A DNA stretch of 64,000 nucleotides from Leptolinea sp. UBA5203 (GTDB lineage: Bacteria > Chloroflexota > Anaerolineae > Anaerolineales > Anaerolineaceae). The notes beneath the pieces were generated by a model that had not been told where the DNA came from, did no database searches, and was given only the letters and a program-made list of their open reading frames with translations. The stretch covers positions 50,601-114,600 of the forward strand of contig DHVR01000072.1 in NCBI GenBank assembly GCA_002412765.1. The letters are read 5' to 3'. The position numbers were made by a program, and so were the translations under genes. Shown here piece by piece: positions 26,573 to 34,613 of this stretch. Within the stretch, counting starts at the first letter, position 1. Each line of letters begins with the position of its first letter.

Positions 26573-26601
26573 TTGATATAACTTGATATATCTTATTATA
26601 T
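26573..26601 (+). promoter_or_regulatory. Candidate promoter of the PocR regulator/sulfur-gene unit
   Basis: TTGATA at 26573 and TTATAT at 26596 are 17 bp apart in a very AT-rich stretch containing overlapping GATATA-type repeats, which might bind the regulator. It is about 30 bases upstream of the ATG. Confidence 0.45.
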
Positions 26602-26634
26602 CTTTAGATAACATTTACAAATTGGAAGTAACCC

Positions 26635-27375
26635 ATGGAAGATTTATTAACCTCAAAGCAAGTACAGGACTTGCTAAAAATCGAACGAATTACCGTTTAT
26701 CGCATGTTAACGGACCATCGATTGCAGGGCATCAAAATTGGCAAGCAGTGGCGCTTCCCTGCCAGCCAGTTTGAAAACTTCCTGTCCAATGACAAAACGA
26801 CCAACCCGGGTGTTCTCTCCGGAAGCGTCCCACCTTTACCTATCCATTGTATGCAAACCATCCAGAATCTTTTTTCAGATCTCAGCCAGATTGGCACCGT
26901 GATCACGGATATGAATGGTGAGCCTCTCACGGAATTAAGCAACAGCTGCCGGTTCTGTCAACACATGCTGGCTTCCCCTGCGGGTCAAAGAGCCTGTCAG
27001 GCTTCCTGGAAATCCATGACCCAAGGCAGGGAGCGTCAGGGTTGGATGAAATGCCATGCAGGTCTTACGTATTATTTTTGTGCTCTCCTGGATAATGGCA
27101 TACCTACTGCTTACCTGTTAGCAGGACAATCCAGAATTAATCAGGATGCCTTGGAGAGTGAGTTATCCCAACGACTTTCAGCCATGCTTCAATTGGATGA
27201 AACATCCGTTTCGGGGTTAATCAACGAAATCAAATGCCTGGATCGAAATGGCCAGGCACAGATTGAACGGTGGGTACAAAAAGCGGCTAATGCGCTTGAA
27301 GGAATTCTGGCAGAACGTGCCGGATTAATACTGAAATTACAGCAAATTGCTGAAATCAGCCAGTTGACTTCCTAA
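26635..27375 (+). CDS. Transcriptional regulator: excisionase-type HTH plus PocR sensory domain
   Basis: The 246-residue protein joins an N-terminal MerR/excisionase-like winged helix (residues 1-50, LTSKQVQDLLKIERITVYRM and IKIGKQWRFP) to a PocR domain (about residues 70-230). The PocR part carries a cysteine set: CRFCQHM, a Cys in GQRACQAS, a Cys in WMKCHAG and one in YYFCALL. PocR domains sense small ligands or redox state; the Cys set suggests a metal or redox centre. It directly precedes the SQR-like, DsrC-like and DsrE-like genes on the same strand and is their likely regulator. Confidence 0.8.
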   Translation: MEDLLTSKQVQDLLKIERITVYRMLTDHRLQGIKIGKQWRFPASQFENFLSNDKTTNPGVLSGSVPPLPIHCMQTIQNLFSDLSQIGTVITDMNGEPLTELSNSCRFCQHMLASPAGQRACQASWKSMTQGRERQGWMKCHAGLTYYFCALLDNGIPTAYLLAGQSRINQDALESELSQRLSAMLQLDETSVSGLINEIKCLDRNGQAQIERWVQKAANALEGILAERAGLILKLQQIAEISQLTS

Positions 27376-27440
27376 AGCTCGTCTAACTCACGGGTTTTTG
27401 GAAATAGATATTATTGTAGAATTTTTTTTGGAGGGAAGGC

Positions 27441-28673
27441 ATGAAAACTTTACTCATTTTGGGTGGGGGTACCGGCGGCACAATTATTGCCAATAAGATG
27501 GTTAAGCAATTGGACGCTGCAGCATGGAAAATCATCGTGGTGGATAAACAGGAAACGCACTATTATCAACCCGGGTATTTGTTCATTCCATTCGGAATTT
27601 ACCAGGGCAAGGATGTCATCCAACCCCTGCGTAAGTATCTCCCATCTGGCGTGACCTTGATCAATTCCGATATTGAAAAAATTGAACCCTCTTTGAACAA
27701 GGTCATCTTGACCTCCAATCAACAGGAAATTCCCTACGATTATCTGGTGATTGCCACAGGGTCCCATCTGGCTCCCGAAGAAACACCCGGTTTATTGGGA
27801 GATGGCTGGCACAAGAATATATTCGACTTTTACACTTATGAAGGCGCCATGGCCTTGCATGATTTCCTGAGCAACTGGAAGGGTGGCCGGATGGTGATCA
27901 ACATCGCCGAAATGCCCATCAAATGTCCCGTGGCTCCACTTGAGTTTGCCTTCCTGGCGGATTGGTATTTCCATAAACGCGGTATGCGTGACAAAGTTCA
28001 GTTGATTTACAGCACACCTCTCCCTGGTGCCTTCACCAAACCTCGTTCGGCTGCCTTATTGGGCGATATACTCCTAAAGAAAAATATTAAAATTGAACCT
28101 GATTTTGCCATCAGCGAAGTGGATTCTTTAAAAAATACAATCTCCTCTTACGATGGTCGGGAAATCTCCTATGACCTGCTGATCACTATTCCGGTCAATA
28201 AAGGGGCTGAGGTCATCGAACGATCCGGTATGGGTGATGAGTTGAACTTTGTTCCGACTGATAAACACACCCTGCGTGCCCAAAAATGGGAAAACGTCTT
28301 TGTGATTGGGGATGCCGCCAATGTACCCGCTTCCAAGGCTGGATCCGTGGCTCATTTCATGGCCGATGTGCTGGTGGATAATTTATTGCTTCAGATGAAG
28401 GGACATCCCTTGGAACCCAAATTTGATGGCCACGCCAACTGCTACATCGAAAGTGGGTTCAATAAGGGCATCCTGATCGATTTCAATTACGATGTTGAAC
28501 CGCTGCCCGGTGAATTCCCCTTGCCGATCCTGGGACCATTCTCCCTGTTGAAGGAATCCTATATCAATCATATGGGTAAATTAAGTTTCCGCTGGATGTA
28601 TTGGAATCTCCTGCTGAAAGGCAGATTCATGCCGGTGACCAATCATATGAGCATGCTGGGAAAAAGAAAATAA
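27441..28673 (+). CDS. Sulfide:quinone oxidoreductase-like FAD/NAD(P) oxidoreductase
   Basis: The 410-residue flavoprotein has the N-terminal Rossmann motif ILGGGTGGTIIANKM, a second dinucleotide region, YDYLVIATGSHL and the C-terminal FAD motif FVIGDAANVPASKAGSVAHFM. HYYQPGYLFIPFG is typical of the SQR/flavocytochrome c group. Two cysteines characteristic of sulfide oxidation can be sought in IKCPVAPLEFAF and ANCYIESG, but the classical SQR Cys pair is not fully evident. A Shine-Dalgarno (GGAGGGA) precedes the start. With downstream DsrC- and DsrE-like genes, it probably handles sulfide or persulfide. Confidence 0.8.
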   Translation: MKTLLILGGGTGGTIIANKMVKQLDAAAWKIIVVDKQETHYYQPGYLFIPFGIYQGKDVIQPLRKYLPSGVTLINSDIEKIEPSLNKVILTSNQQEIPYDYLVIATGSHLAPEETPGLLGDGWHKNIFDFYTYEGAMALHDFLSNWKGGRMVINIAEMPIKCPVAPLEFAFLADWYFHKRGMRDKVQLIYSTPLPGAFTKPRSAALLGDILLKKNIKIEPDFAISEVDSLKNTISSYDGREISYDLLITIPVNKGAEVIERSGMGDELNFVPTDKHTLRAQKWENVFVIGDAANVPASKAGSVAHFMADVLVDNLLLQMKGHPLEPKFDGHANCYIESGFNKGILIDFNYDVEPLPGEFPLPILGPFSLLKESYINHMGKLSFRWMYWNLLLKGRFMPVTNHMSMLGKRK

Positions 28674-28760
28674 AAGACTTTTCCATCGTTGATCGATGAG
28701 AGCTAAAAATGTTAAATAAAACATTCAATAAATTTGGAAATTAGGAAAAAGGAGTTTGAG

Positions 28761-29075
28761 ATGGTAGAAAAAATAGCTGGTTTTGAACATATTGCCCTGG
28801 ACGCTGATGGTTTCATGGTAAATGCCAAAGATTGGACCCCTGAAATTGGCAAAGCAATTGCTGCATCCCTCGGTATTGAATTAACGGACCGCCATTTTGT
28901 GGTGATCAACTTTGCCCGCAAGGAATTTGAGGAAACCGGAGAATCACCCACACTGCGAAAAATCACCAAGCAAACCGATGTGGACACCAAAGAAATTTAT
29001 AGTCTGTTCCCCGGTGGACCCGCAAAAATAGCCGCCAAAATTGCCGGATTGGGCAAACCCACTGGCTGCATCTAG
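28761..29075 (+). CDS. DsrC/TusE-family sulfur-carrier protein, single conserved cysteine
   Basis: The 104-residue protein starts at the ATG at 28761 after AAAAAGGAG. Family motifs are DADGFMVNAKDWTPEIGKAI, RHFVVINFARKEF and the C-terminal arm IAGLGKPTGCI with the penultimate Cys that carries persulfide. Dissimilatory DsrC has a second Cys eleven positions earlier on the arm; here that position is Ala (PAKIAAKIAG). It therefore resembles TusE or other one-Cys DsrC-like carriers, and is not expected to form the DsrC trisulfide with sulfite reductase. It lies between the SQR-like and DsrE2-like genes. Confidence 0.88.
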   Translation: MVEKIAGFEHIALDADGFMVNAKDWTPEIGKAIAASLGIELTDRHFVVINFARKEFEETGESPTLRKITKQTDVDTKEIYSLFPGGPAKIAAKIAGLGKPTGCI

Positions 29076-29101
29076 CCCTACTCTGAAAAAGGAGAATAAA
29101 A

Positions 29102-29581
29102 ATGAGTGAAACAAAGAATAGAAAATTAGCTCTGATCGCCTCCAAGGGATCACTCGATATGGCTTATCCCCCCCTGATCCTGGCGAACGCAGCCCGTATG
29201 AGCGGCATTGATGTGGATATCTTCTTCACCTTCTGGGGTTTGGATATGATCACCAAAAAGAAAATGGACAAGCTGAATGTTGCTACCGTTGGCAACCCCA
29301 GCATGCACCCCTGGTTCCATATCCCCACATGGTTGGGTGCCATCCCCGGCATGTCCGCCATGGCCACCTGGATGATGCGCAAGGAAATAGATAAATTGGA
29401 CTTCCCTCCCGTGGGCGAATTTATTCAATTAGTTTCAGATGCTGGTGCTCATATTTATGCCTGCAAAATGTCCATGGACATGATGAAATTAACCAAAGCC
29501 GACTTATTCGATGAAGCGGAAGTCCTCGGTGCCATGGAATTCATGGAAATGACCGAAGGCGCCCAGGTATTATTCATCTAA
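29102..29581 (+). CDS. DsrE2-like DsrE/F-family sulfurtransferase
   Basis: The 159-residue protein matches the DsrE/DsrF-like peroxiredoxin-type fold: LALIASKGSLDMAYPPLILANAA, GIDVDIFFTFWGL and the conserved cysteine in AHIYACKMSMDMM, which in DsrE2 proteins accepts persulfide sulfur. It contains an inserted hydrophobic segment (WFHIPTWLGAIPGMSAMATW), as is common in DsrE2 proteins. Its Shine-Dalgarno is AAAGGAG. It is the last gene of the sulfur unit; a terminator follows. Confidence 0.88.
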   Translation: MSETKNRKLALIASKGSLDMAYPPLILANAARMSGIDVDIFFTFWGLDMITKKKMDKLNVATVGNPSMHPWFHIPTWLGAIPGMSAMATWMMRKEIDKLDFPPVGEFIQLVSDAGAHIYACKMSMDMMKLTKADLFDEAEVLGAMEFMEMTEGAQVLFI

Positions 29582-29601
29582 ACCAAAGAAAACTAAATAC
29601 A

Positions 29602-29640
29602 AAAACGCGCTATGGTTTTCTTCATAGCGCGTTTTTTTTC
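29602..29640 (+). terminator. Terminator of the sulfur-trafficking operon
   Basis: AACGCGCTATG pairs with CATAGCGCGTT across an 8-nt loop, followed by a T-run. Confidence 0.9.
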
Positions 29641-29654
29641 ATTATATCGAATCC

Positions 29655-30926
29655 CTAATCAGCGGGTTGAAGCAGTTCCTGCCGGATCCCGTTTTCCATC
29701 TGACGCATGGACGGGGCACACAGAGCAACCACCGAGATCAGAATAATGCACAACCCACCCAGGCGATACCAAATCAGCACTCCGAATTGGTCGGCTACCG
29801 GTCCGGCGATCAACATACTCAATGGTACGGTTACTTTGGAAGAGAAGATCAAAAGCGTCATCAACCTGCCCTGATATTCAGGCGAAGCTTTGGCTTGAAT
29901 AATTGCATTGATTGGGCCATCAATCAATGGCAGCGCGACACCCACTAAGAAGATTAGTCCAATACAAAGCATCAGTCCATCTTGCGGAAGCAGGCCAATC
30001 CCCAGAAAACTAGCCCCAGCCAGCATCAATGCCAAACTAATGGTCAGCATTCGTTGGCGGAAACCGCCCCAGATGGAGAGGGTAAGCCCCCCCACCACTA
30101 TCCCCAATCCAATGCCCATCTCAATCCAGCCTAATTGCAGTGCGCCGGCTTGAAAATGAAGTTTGACCACCAACGGCATGAGTGCAGTGATTGGATTGAA
30201 AACAAAGTTGACCAGAAGAGCCATCAGCATCAGCCCCAACATGCCTGGCCAGCGCTTGGCATACAAGACGCCGTCGCGCATATCGGCAAGCAGGCCATTC
30301 AAGGTCACACTTTCGGTTGATGGATTCTTCGGCTGCGGGATAAGAATAAATACCAATGGCAGGACTGCGATGGCGGCAGTAAAGACATCCACCATCAAAA
30401 CCTGGTGCATGGGCATAATTCCGATCAAGATAGCTCCAATGGGTGGAGCAATGATGTTCATGCCGCCGCGCAATGCCTGATTGAGGCCGCTGATACGATT
30501 CAATTGATTTTCAGGAACCATCAAGGATGTGGATGCCAGCATGGCCGTAAAGTGAAACAAACCAGCCGCAGATCGCAAGAAAATGACCAGGTAAATATGC
30601 CATGGCTGAACCACCCCAAGATAAAATAAACCCATCATGAACAGGGTCGTCACGGCAATGAAGGTATCCGCAACAATCATCACCCTGCGGCGATTCCAGC
30701 GGTCCACCAGAGCACCGGCAAATGGCCCCACCAGCAGGGTTGGTAAGAGCATGAAGAGCATATTTATGGAGAGGACAGTCGCCGAGCCGGTCTTATCCGT
30801 CAAATACCAGATCAACGAAAATTCAACCAGCGTGGAGCCAAAAATGGAAAATGCCTGGCCGGTCCAGATGGTAAAAAACAGCTTCTTCCAGTTAGTTTCA
30901 GTAAAAGTTACAGTGTGGTTTGCCAT
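29655..30926 (-). CDS. MFS transporter, DHA3-like drug/macrolide efflux type
   Basis: The 423-residue protein (ATG at 30926; an earlier in-frame start at 30959 is less likely) has about 12 hydrophobic helices. The loop 2-3 signature GALVDRWNRRRVMIVADT is typical of the major facilitator superfamily. The N-terminus FFTIWTGQAFSIFGSTLVEF and internal ISGLNQALRGGMNIIAPPIG fit DHA3-type exporters. It stands alone between terminated units; the substrate is unknown. Confidence 0.88.
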   Translation of the reverse strand: MANHTVTFTETNWKKLFFTIWTGQAFSIFGSTLVEFSLIWYLTDKTGSATVLSINMLFMLLPTLLVGPFAGALVDRWNRRRVMIVADTFIAVTTLFMMGLFYLGVVQPWHIYLVIFLRSAAGLFHFTAMLASTSLMVPENQLNRISGLNQALRGGMNIIAPPIGAILIGIMPMHQVLMVDVFTAAIAVLPLVFILIPQPKNPSTESVTLNGLLADMRDGVLYAKRWPGMLGLMLMALLVNFVFNPITALMPLVVKLHFQAGALQLGWIEMGIGLGIVVGGLTLSIWGGFRQRMLTISLALMLAGASFLGIGLLPQDGLMLCIGLIFLVGVALPLIDGPINAIIQAKASPEYQGRLMTLLIFSSKVTVPLSMLIAGPVADQFGVLIWYRLGGLCIILISVVALCAPSMRQMENGIRQELLQPAD

Positions 30927-31025
30927 GCAAAAAACTCCAACAGAAATGGTACACCTCATAAAAATGGAGGCGTTGTTTTAATGAATTCAATGTTTTATAT
31001 ACGGGAAAATAGGTTGGAAAGTGAC

Positions 31026-31424
31026 TTACTCGATCATAATCTCAACATGCTCCCCATCTGTTTCATCAATCACATCAATGAATTTTCCTTGCACATTCTG
31101 ATCGAGCGCAGATAAGATATCAGTCGGGTCCACACCCTGTAATTCCGGCGCAAATTTTGATCCGATCTTCATCCCCGCTGATACCAAACTGGATGGAATT
31201 CGCAAATTTACTTTTGTTTTTCCAGTGAGCGTGTCAGTTACCAAGACCCGAAGCCATTTTCCTTTCCGACTCAACCCCGACATGGATGATGTGTCAGCCG
31301 GTACAGACTCAGGACTGGGCTGTTTTTCTCCCAACGCCTGTAATAACTCTTCTGCTTCATCAATGGTCAGCACGCCTTCGGCGACCATTTTTAAAATTTT
31401 CAATCGTTCTTCACTGCTCATCAT
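31026..31424 (-). CDS. SHOCT-like/YvlB-type protein
   Basis: The 132-residue protein starts with a short helical hairpin, EERLKILKMVAEGVLTIDEA, typical of the SHOCT-like or YvlB/LiaX N-terminal motif. A Ser/Pro linker leads to a conserved C-terminal domain (WLRVLVTDTLTGKTKVNLRI and FIDVIDETDGEHVEIMIE). Such pairs with DUF2089 proteins occur in several phyla, but the role is unknown. It follows the DUF2089 gene by 12 bases. Confidence 0.75.
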   Translation of the reverse strand: MMSSEERLKILKMVAEGVLTIDEAEELLQALGEKQPSPESVPADTSSMSGLSRKGKWLRVLVTDTLTGKTKVNLRIPSSLVSAGMKIGSKFAPELQGVDPTDILSALDQNVQGKFIDVIDETDGEHVEIMIE

Positions 31425-31436
31425 GTTTTCTCCGCA

Positions 31437-31838
31437 TCATTCTTTGTTAGTTTTCTTGCCCAATAATTTATCCCGGGCCACCTGGGCAGTGATGGTGCCC
31501 TGCTCCAATTCTTCCAAGATTTGCCGGCGAATTTCTTCACTCAGCTTAGAGGTGGCTTCTTCCTTGTTGGGTTGGAAACCCAGAATTTGTACGATCTCAT
31601 TAAACCGGTTGCGCAAAGTGGGGTAAGAGAGATTCATCTCCTCCTCGAGTCGGTTAAACTTTCCTTCACAGCGTACAAAGCTCAATAGAAACTGCTGCTG
31701 CTCTGTGTTCAACTTGAAAAACGGGTTGCTGACAGATTGAAAATGCCCTTCGATTCGGGTATCACAGTGCATGCAAGCCAAACTGGTGATGATCAACTCG
31801 GATTGGCATACCGGGCATTTTTCGGGTTGTGTGTACAT
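31437..31838 (-). CDS. DUF2089-family zinc-ribbon/HTH protein
   Basis: The 133-residue protein has a zinc ribbon (CPVCQSEL and CMHCDTRI), then a helix-turn-helix-like region FNRLEEEMNLSYPTLRNRFN and a C-terminal SHOCT-like hairpin (RRQILEELEQGTITAQVA). It is probably a DNA-binding regulator of its own operon, with the SHOCT-like partner downstream. Shine-Dalgarno GAGAGG lies upstream of the ATG. Confidence 0.85.
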   Translation of the reverse strand: MYTQPEKCPVCQSELIITSLACMHCDTRIEGHFQSVSNPFFKLNTEQQQFLLSFVRCEGKFNRLEEEMNLSYPTLRNRFNEIVQILGFQPNKEEATSKLSEEIRRQILEELEQGTITAQVARDKLLGKKTNKE

Positions 31839-31855
31839 AATAAACCTCTCCCTGA

Positions 31856-32080
31856 CTAACTGTTAAACGGATGGGTGGATTGAATTTCAGAACACCGCAT
31901 GGAGGAGAATTGCAACAACCACTTTCCCAAACGTAGACTTGCCATGCCAAGCTGGAAATAAATATCCGCATGAGGTGCCCGCTGCTGAGGGTGAGTTGTA
32001 TTCCAGCCTGAAATCCGCTGCTGATGTTCATCAAGAGCAGCATAGCTGAAGGCTGGATATCCGCTGATTTGATCTATCAT
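31856..32080 (-). CDS. Small hypothetical protein upstream of the DUF2089 gene
   Basis: This 74-residue frame is not recognised. Support comes from a good Shine-Dalgarno (AGAGGA) at the right distance, its position directly behind a plausible promoter, and a 17-base spacing to the DUF2089 gene in the same direction. The protein is polar with one mildly hydrophobic stretch (YFQLGMASLRLGKWLLQF). It could equally be a leader region without a product. Confidence 0.4.
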   Translation of the reverse strand: MIDQISGYPAFSYAALDEHQQRISGWNTTHPQQRAPHADIYFQLGMASLRLGKWLLQFSSMRCSEIQSTHPFNS

Positions 32081-32112
32081 TGTTTCCTCTGACTTGAACT
32101 ATTCTTAACTCT

Positions 32113-32140
32113 ATTTTACACAATATTTAATTTAAGTCAA
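32113..32140 (-). promoter_or_regulatory. Promoter of the DUF2089-SHOCT operon
   Basis: On the minus strand TTGACT (32140-32135) and TAAAAT (32118-32113) are 16 bp apart in a strongly AT-rich segment, about 33 bases before the small ORF. Confidence 0.6.
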
Positions 32141-32195
32141 TACTTTTTAAATTTTATTTATTTCATATTCAATTTTATTTATTTTTTCGGCGTTT

Positions 32196-33395
32196 TTATT
32201 GATAAAACGAAAAAAACATCTGCCGCTCAGCCTGTTTGCCATTCATTAAAACAAAGGGCAGCGCCCTTTCCGTATTAACCCCCAGTTTTTTCAACCCAGC
32301 TGCATCCTGGATGGTTTTCTCCCGGCGGGCATGCAGTATACAGCGGGCCGTTTTAGGCCCGATGCCTGGAATACGAATCAACTGCTCATACTCTGCCCGA
32401 TTGATTTCCAAAGGCTGATCCGCATAGATACGCTCAGCCATACTGACCTTGGGATCCTTATGAATATCCAGAAAGCCGTCTTCAAACAAATCCAACTCGC
32501 TGGATTCATAGCCGTAATCCCGGATCAGAAAAGTGGATTGATACAGACGCAGTACCCGCAAAGGCTCCTGTTTAAGCTGGCCAGCCAGTGGCGTACCGCT
32601 GACCGGATTGAACCCGGAGAAGTACACTCTGGATAATTTCTTCCTGCGGTGCAGATTTTCGGTGAGGGATAGGTAATCTCGGTCCGTGGTGTTTTCCCCA
32701 CCGCCCACCACAAATTGGGTACTGCTGGAGGGCCATTTACCTTGCCAGCCTTGATATGCGGGAAGGGTCTCGCGGATTTCGTTAATCCACAGCAGTCGTT
32801 CATCCAAGGCGGGCAGCAGCGGTTTGGAGGGGGCGATGCGCTGTAAGGCATCCAATGTGGGCGCTTCCAAATTGATTGACACACGGTTAGCCAACTGCAT
32901 GGCGCGCAGCACCTGGCTTCTTTCTGCGCCCGGCATGATCTTCATGTGCAGGTAACCGCGAAAGCCGTAACGATAGCGGAGAATTTCCCCGGCTGAAAGC
33001 AGTTTATCCTGGGTACAAATTCCCCCGCCGACAATTCCTGAACTCAGAAAAAAACCTTTCACGAAGCCCTTGTTATACACCGCCATGAAAACCGCGGCCA
33101 TTTCATCCGGGGTGAAGGTCTGCCGGGGAATGTCCCGGTGGGTGCTGAAGCTGCAATAGCTGCAATCATTCTCGCAGACGGTGGTCATGGCGGTCTTGAG
33201 CAGCGGCATAGGGCCAGCCGCCCCCGCATTGACGTAACTGATCGGCAGACGTTTGTGGTCATCAATACACACCCCGCCGTCGCCAAACCTGTCCCTACCG
33301 GAGAGCAGTTTTACTTGCGGCTGGTAGACGGATTGTTCCGTAATCTCCACATCCATTTCTTCGGTTTGTGTGCATAATTTATCAATGGAATTCAT
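32196..33395 (-). CDS. Radical-SAM protein with helix-hairpin-helix, putative DNA modification/repair
   Basis: The 399-residue protein matches the radical-SAM/HhH family annotated as putative DNA modification or repair protein (COG4277 type). The [4Fe-4S] motif is CENDCSYCSF. The SAM barrel continues with FLSSGIVGGG and SINLEAPT, and the C-terminus has the helix-hairpin-helix EQLIRIPGIGPKTARCILHA, a non-specific DNA-binding element. In many genomes the gene is next to a family-4-type uracil-DNA glycosylase; none is here. A LexA-type box lies in its promoter, which supports a DNA-damage role. The reaction is unknown. Confidence 0.88.
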   Translation of the reverse strand: MNSIDKLCTQTEEMDVEITEQSVYQPQVKLLSGRDRFGDGGVCIDDHKRLPISYVNAGAAGPMPLLKTAMTTVCENDCSYCSFSTHRDIPRQTFTPDEMAAVFMAVYNKGFVKGFFLSSGIVGGGICTQDKLLSAGEILRYRYGFRGYLHMKIMPGAERSQVLRAMQLANRVSINLEAPTLDALQRIAPSKPLLPALDERLLWINEIRETLPAYQGWQGKWPSSSTQFVVGGGENTTDRDYLSLTENLHRRKKLSRVYFSGFNPVSGTPLAGQLKQEPLRVLRLYQSTFLIRDYGYESSELDLFEDGFLDIHKDPKVSMAERIYADQPLEINRAEYEQLIRIPGIGPKTARCILHARREKTIQDAAGLKKLGVNTERALPFVLMNGKQAERQMFFSFYQ

Positions 33396-33401
33396 ACTTA
33401 T

Positions 33402-33430
33402 ATTATAGAACGCTTGTTCTTTTATTGCAA
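33402..33430 (-). promoter_or_regulatory. Promoter with an embedded LexA (SOS)-type operator
   Basis: On the minus strand TTGCAA (33430-33425) and TATAAT (33407-33402) are 17 bp apart. Between them, from 33419 to 33408, lies GAACAAGCGTTC, a GAAC-N4-GTTC palindrome like the Gram-positive-type LexA box. Repressor there would block RNA polymerase. The ATG of the radical-SAM gene is 7 bases past the -10 box. Confidence 0.7.
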
Positions 33431-33500
33431 GCCATCATATCTTTGTAGGGTAAAATGGAATAGAATGATAGTTTAGATCAATAATCCCGGGAGGCGTTTC

Positions 33501-34613
33501 ATGCAAACCTTTGATGCCGTAACCGTTCCAACCTTCATCCTGGACGAGGCTATTGCGCAAGATAACATTTGGCAAATGACACAAAAAGCCAGCCAACTGG
33601 GGGTGATCTTCAGGCCTCATTTCAAGACCCATCAATCAGCTGAGATTGGCGGCTGGTTTCGCCAGCAAGGGGTGAGTAAAATCACCGTCTCCTCCCTGCG
33701 TATGGCTGCCTACTTCGCTCAATACGGCTGGAACGATATCACGGTCGCTTTTCCAGTAAATCTGCGCGAACACGCCCTGATCAATCAAATGGCTTCGGTG
33801 ATTCAACTGGGTATTCTGGTGGAAGACGCCGCCGTCGTGCAACAATTGGAAACAGTCATCAACCAACCCTTGAATATATGGCTCAAAATTGATGCTGGTT
33901 ACCAGCGCACCGGCTTACCCTGGCAGGAACCGGAAGCCATCCTGCACTGTGCAGAAGCCGTGCGGAAAAGTCCATTTTTTACCCTGGCAGGATTAATCAC
34001 CCATGCAGGCAACAGTTATCACACCCCCATGGAAATAATTCCCGTTCTGTTTGCCGAATCCATCCAAAGACTTAAGTTTGTTCAACAAACTCTGCAAAAC
34101 GCAGGGCATGAAAACGTCCTGATTTCTGTAGGGGATACCCCGGGATGCAGCCTGAGCCCGTCCTTTTCTGGAGCTGATGAAATTCGTCCGGGAAACTTTA
34201 TTTACTTCGATGCCCAGCAATTGATGCTTGGCAGTTGCAGCTTTGAACAGATCGCCGCTGTGGTTGCCTGCCCAATCGTTGCTCTGCATACGGACCGGCA
34301 TGAAGTCGTTCTTTACGGCGGAGCGGTGCATTTATCCAAAGACACGGTGAAGGTGGAAGGAAACATAACGTACGGTTTGGTTTGCTTCCCGGAAGGCAGC
34401 GGCTGGAGCAAACCCATTCCTGGTGCATACGTCAAATCCCTCTCCCAGGAACATGGCATTGTATCCATACCAGAGTCCGCTTTCTCCCGCTGCAAAATCG
34501 GTGAATTGCTGTGCATCATCCCCGCTCACAGCTGCCTGGCCGCGGATTTACTGGGCAGGGTCATGACGACCTCGGGTGAGATCATCACCATGTTTCCCGG
34601 AAGTAATCGCTAA
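33501..34613 (+). CDS. D-threonine aldolase/D-serine dehydratase-like PLP enzyme (DSD1 family)
   Basis: The 370-residue protein is a fold-type III (alanine racemase-like) PLP enzyme. The PLP lysine is in FRPHFKTHQSAEI, followed by KITVSSLRMA, and the substrate/metal region IIPAHSCLAA near the C-terminus carries the His and Cys that bind a divalent metal in this family. FLVYFDAQQ-type strands (NFIYFDAQQLMLG) are also seen. It degrades a D-hydroxyamino acid or a related D-amino acid; the exact substrate cannot be read. The gene converges on the M50 protease gene with a 4-base overlap. Confidence 0.85.
   Translation: MQTFDAVTVPTFILDEAIAQDNIWQMTQKASQLGVIFRPHFKTHQSAEIGGWFRQQGVSKITVSSLRMAAYFAQYGWNDITVAFPVNLREHALINQMASVIQLGILVEDAAVVQQLETVINQPLNIWLKIDAGYQRTGLPWQEPEAILHCAEAVRKSPFFTLAGLITHAGNSYHTPMEIIPVLFAESIQRLKFVQQTLQNAGHENVLISVGDTPGCSLSPSFSGADEIRPGNFIYFDAQQLMLGSCSFEQIAAVVACPIVALHTDRHEVVLYGGAVHLSKDTVKVEGNITYGLVCFPEGSGWSKPIPGAYVKSLSQEHGIVSIPESAFSRCKIGELLCIIPAHSCLAADLLGRVMTTSGEIITMFPGSNR

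Noticed and set aside
28761..29075. Dissimilatory sulfite-reductase partner DsrC
   Set aside because: The second arm cysteine is Ala and there are no dsrAB or dsrMKJOP genes nearby, so a TusE-like or other one-Cys carrier is the safer call.
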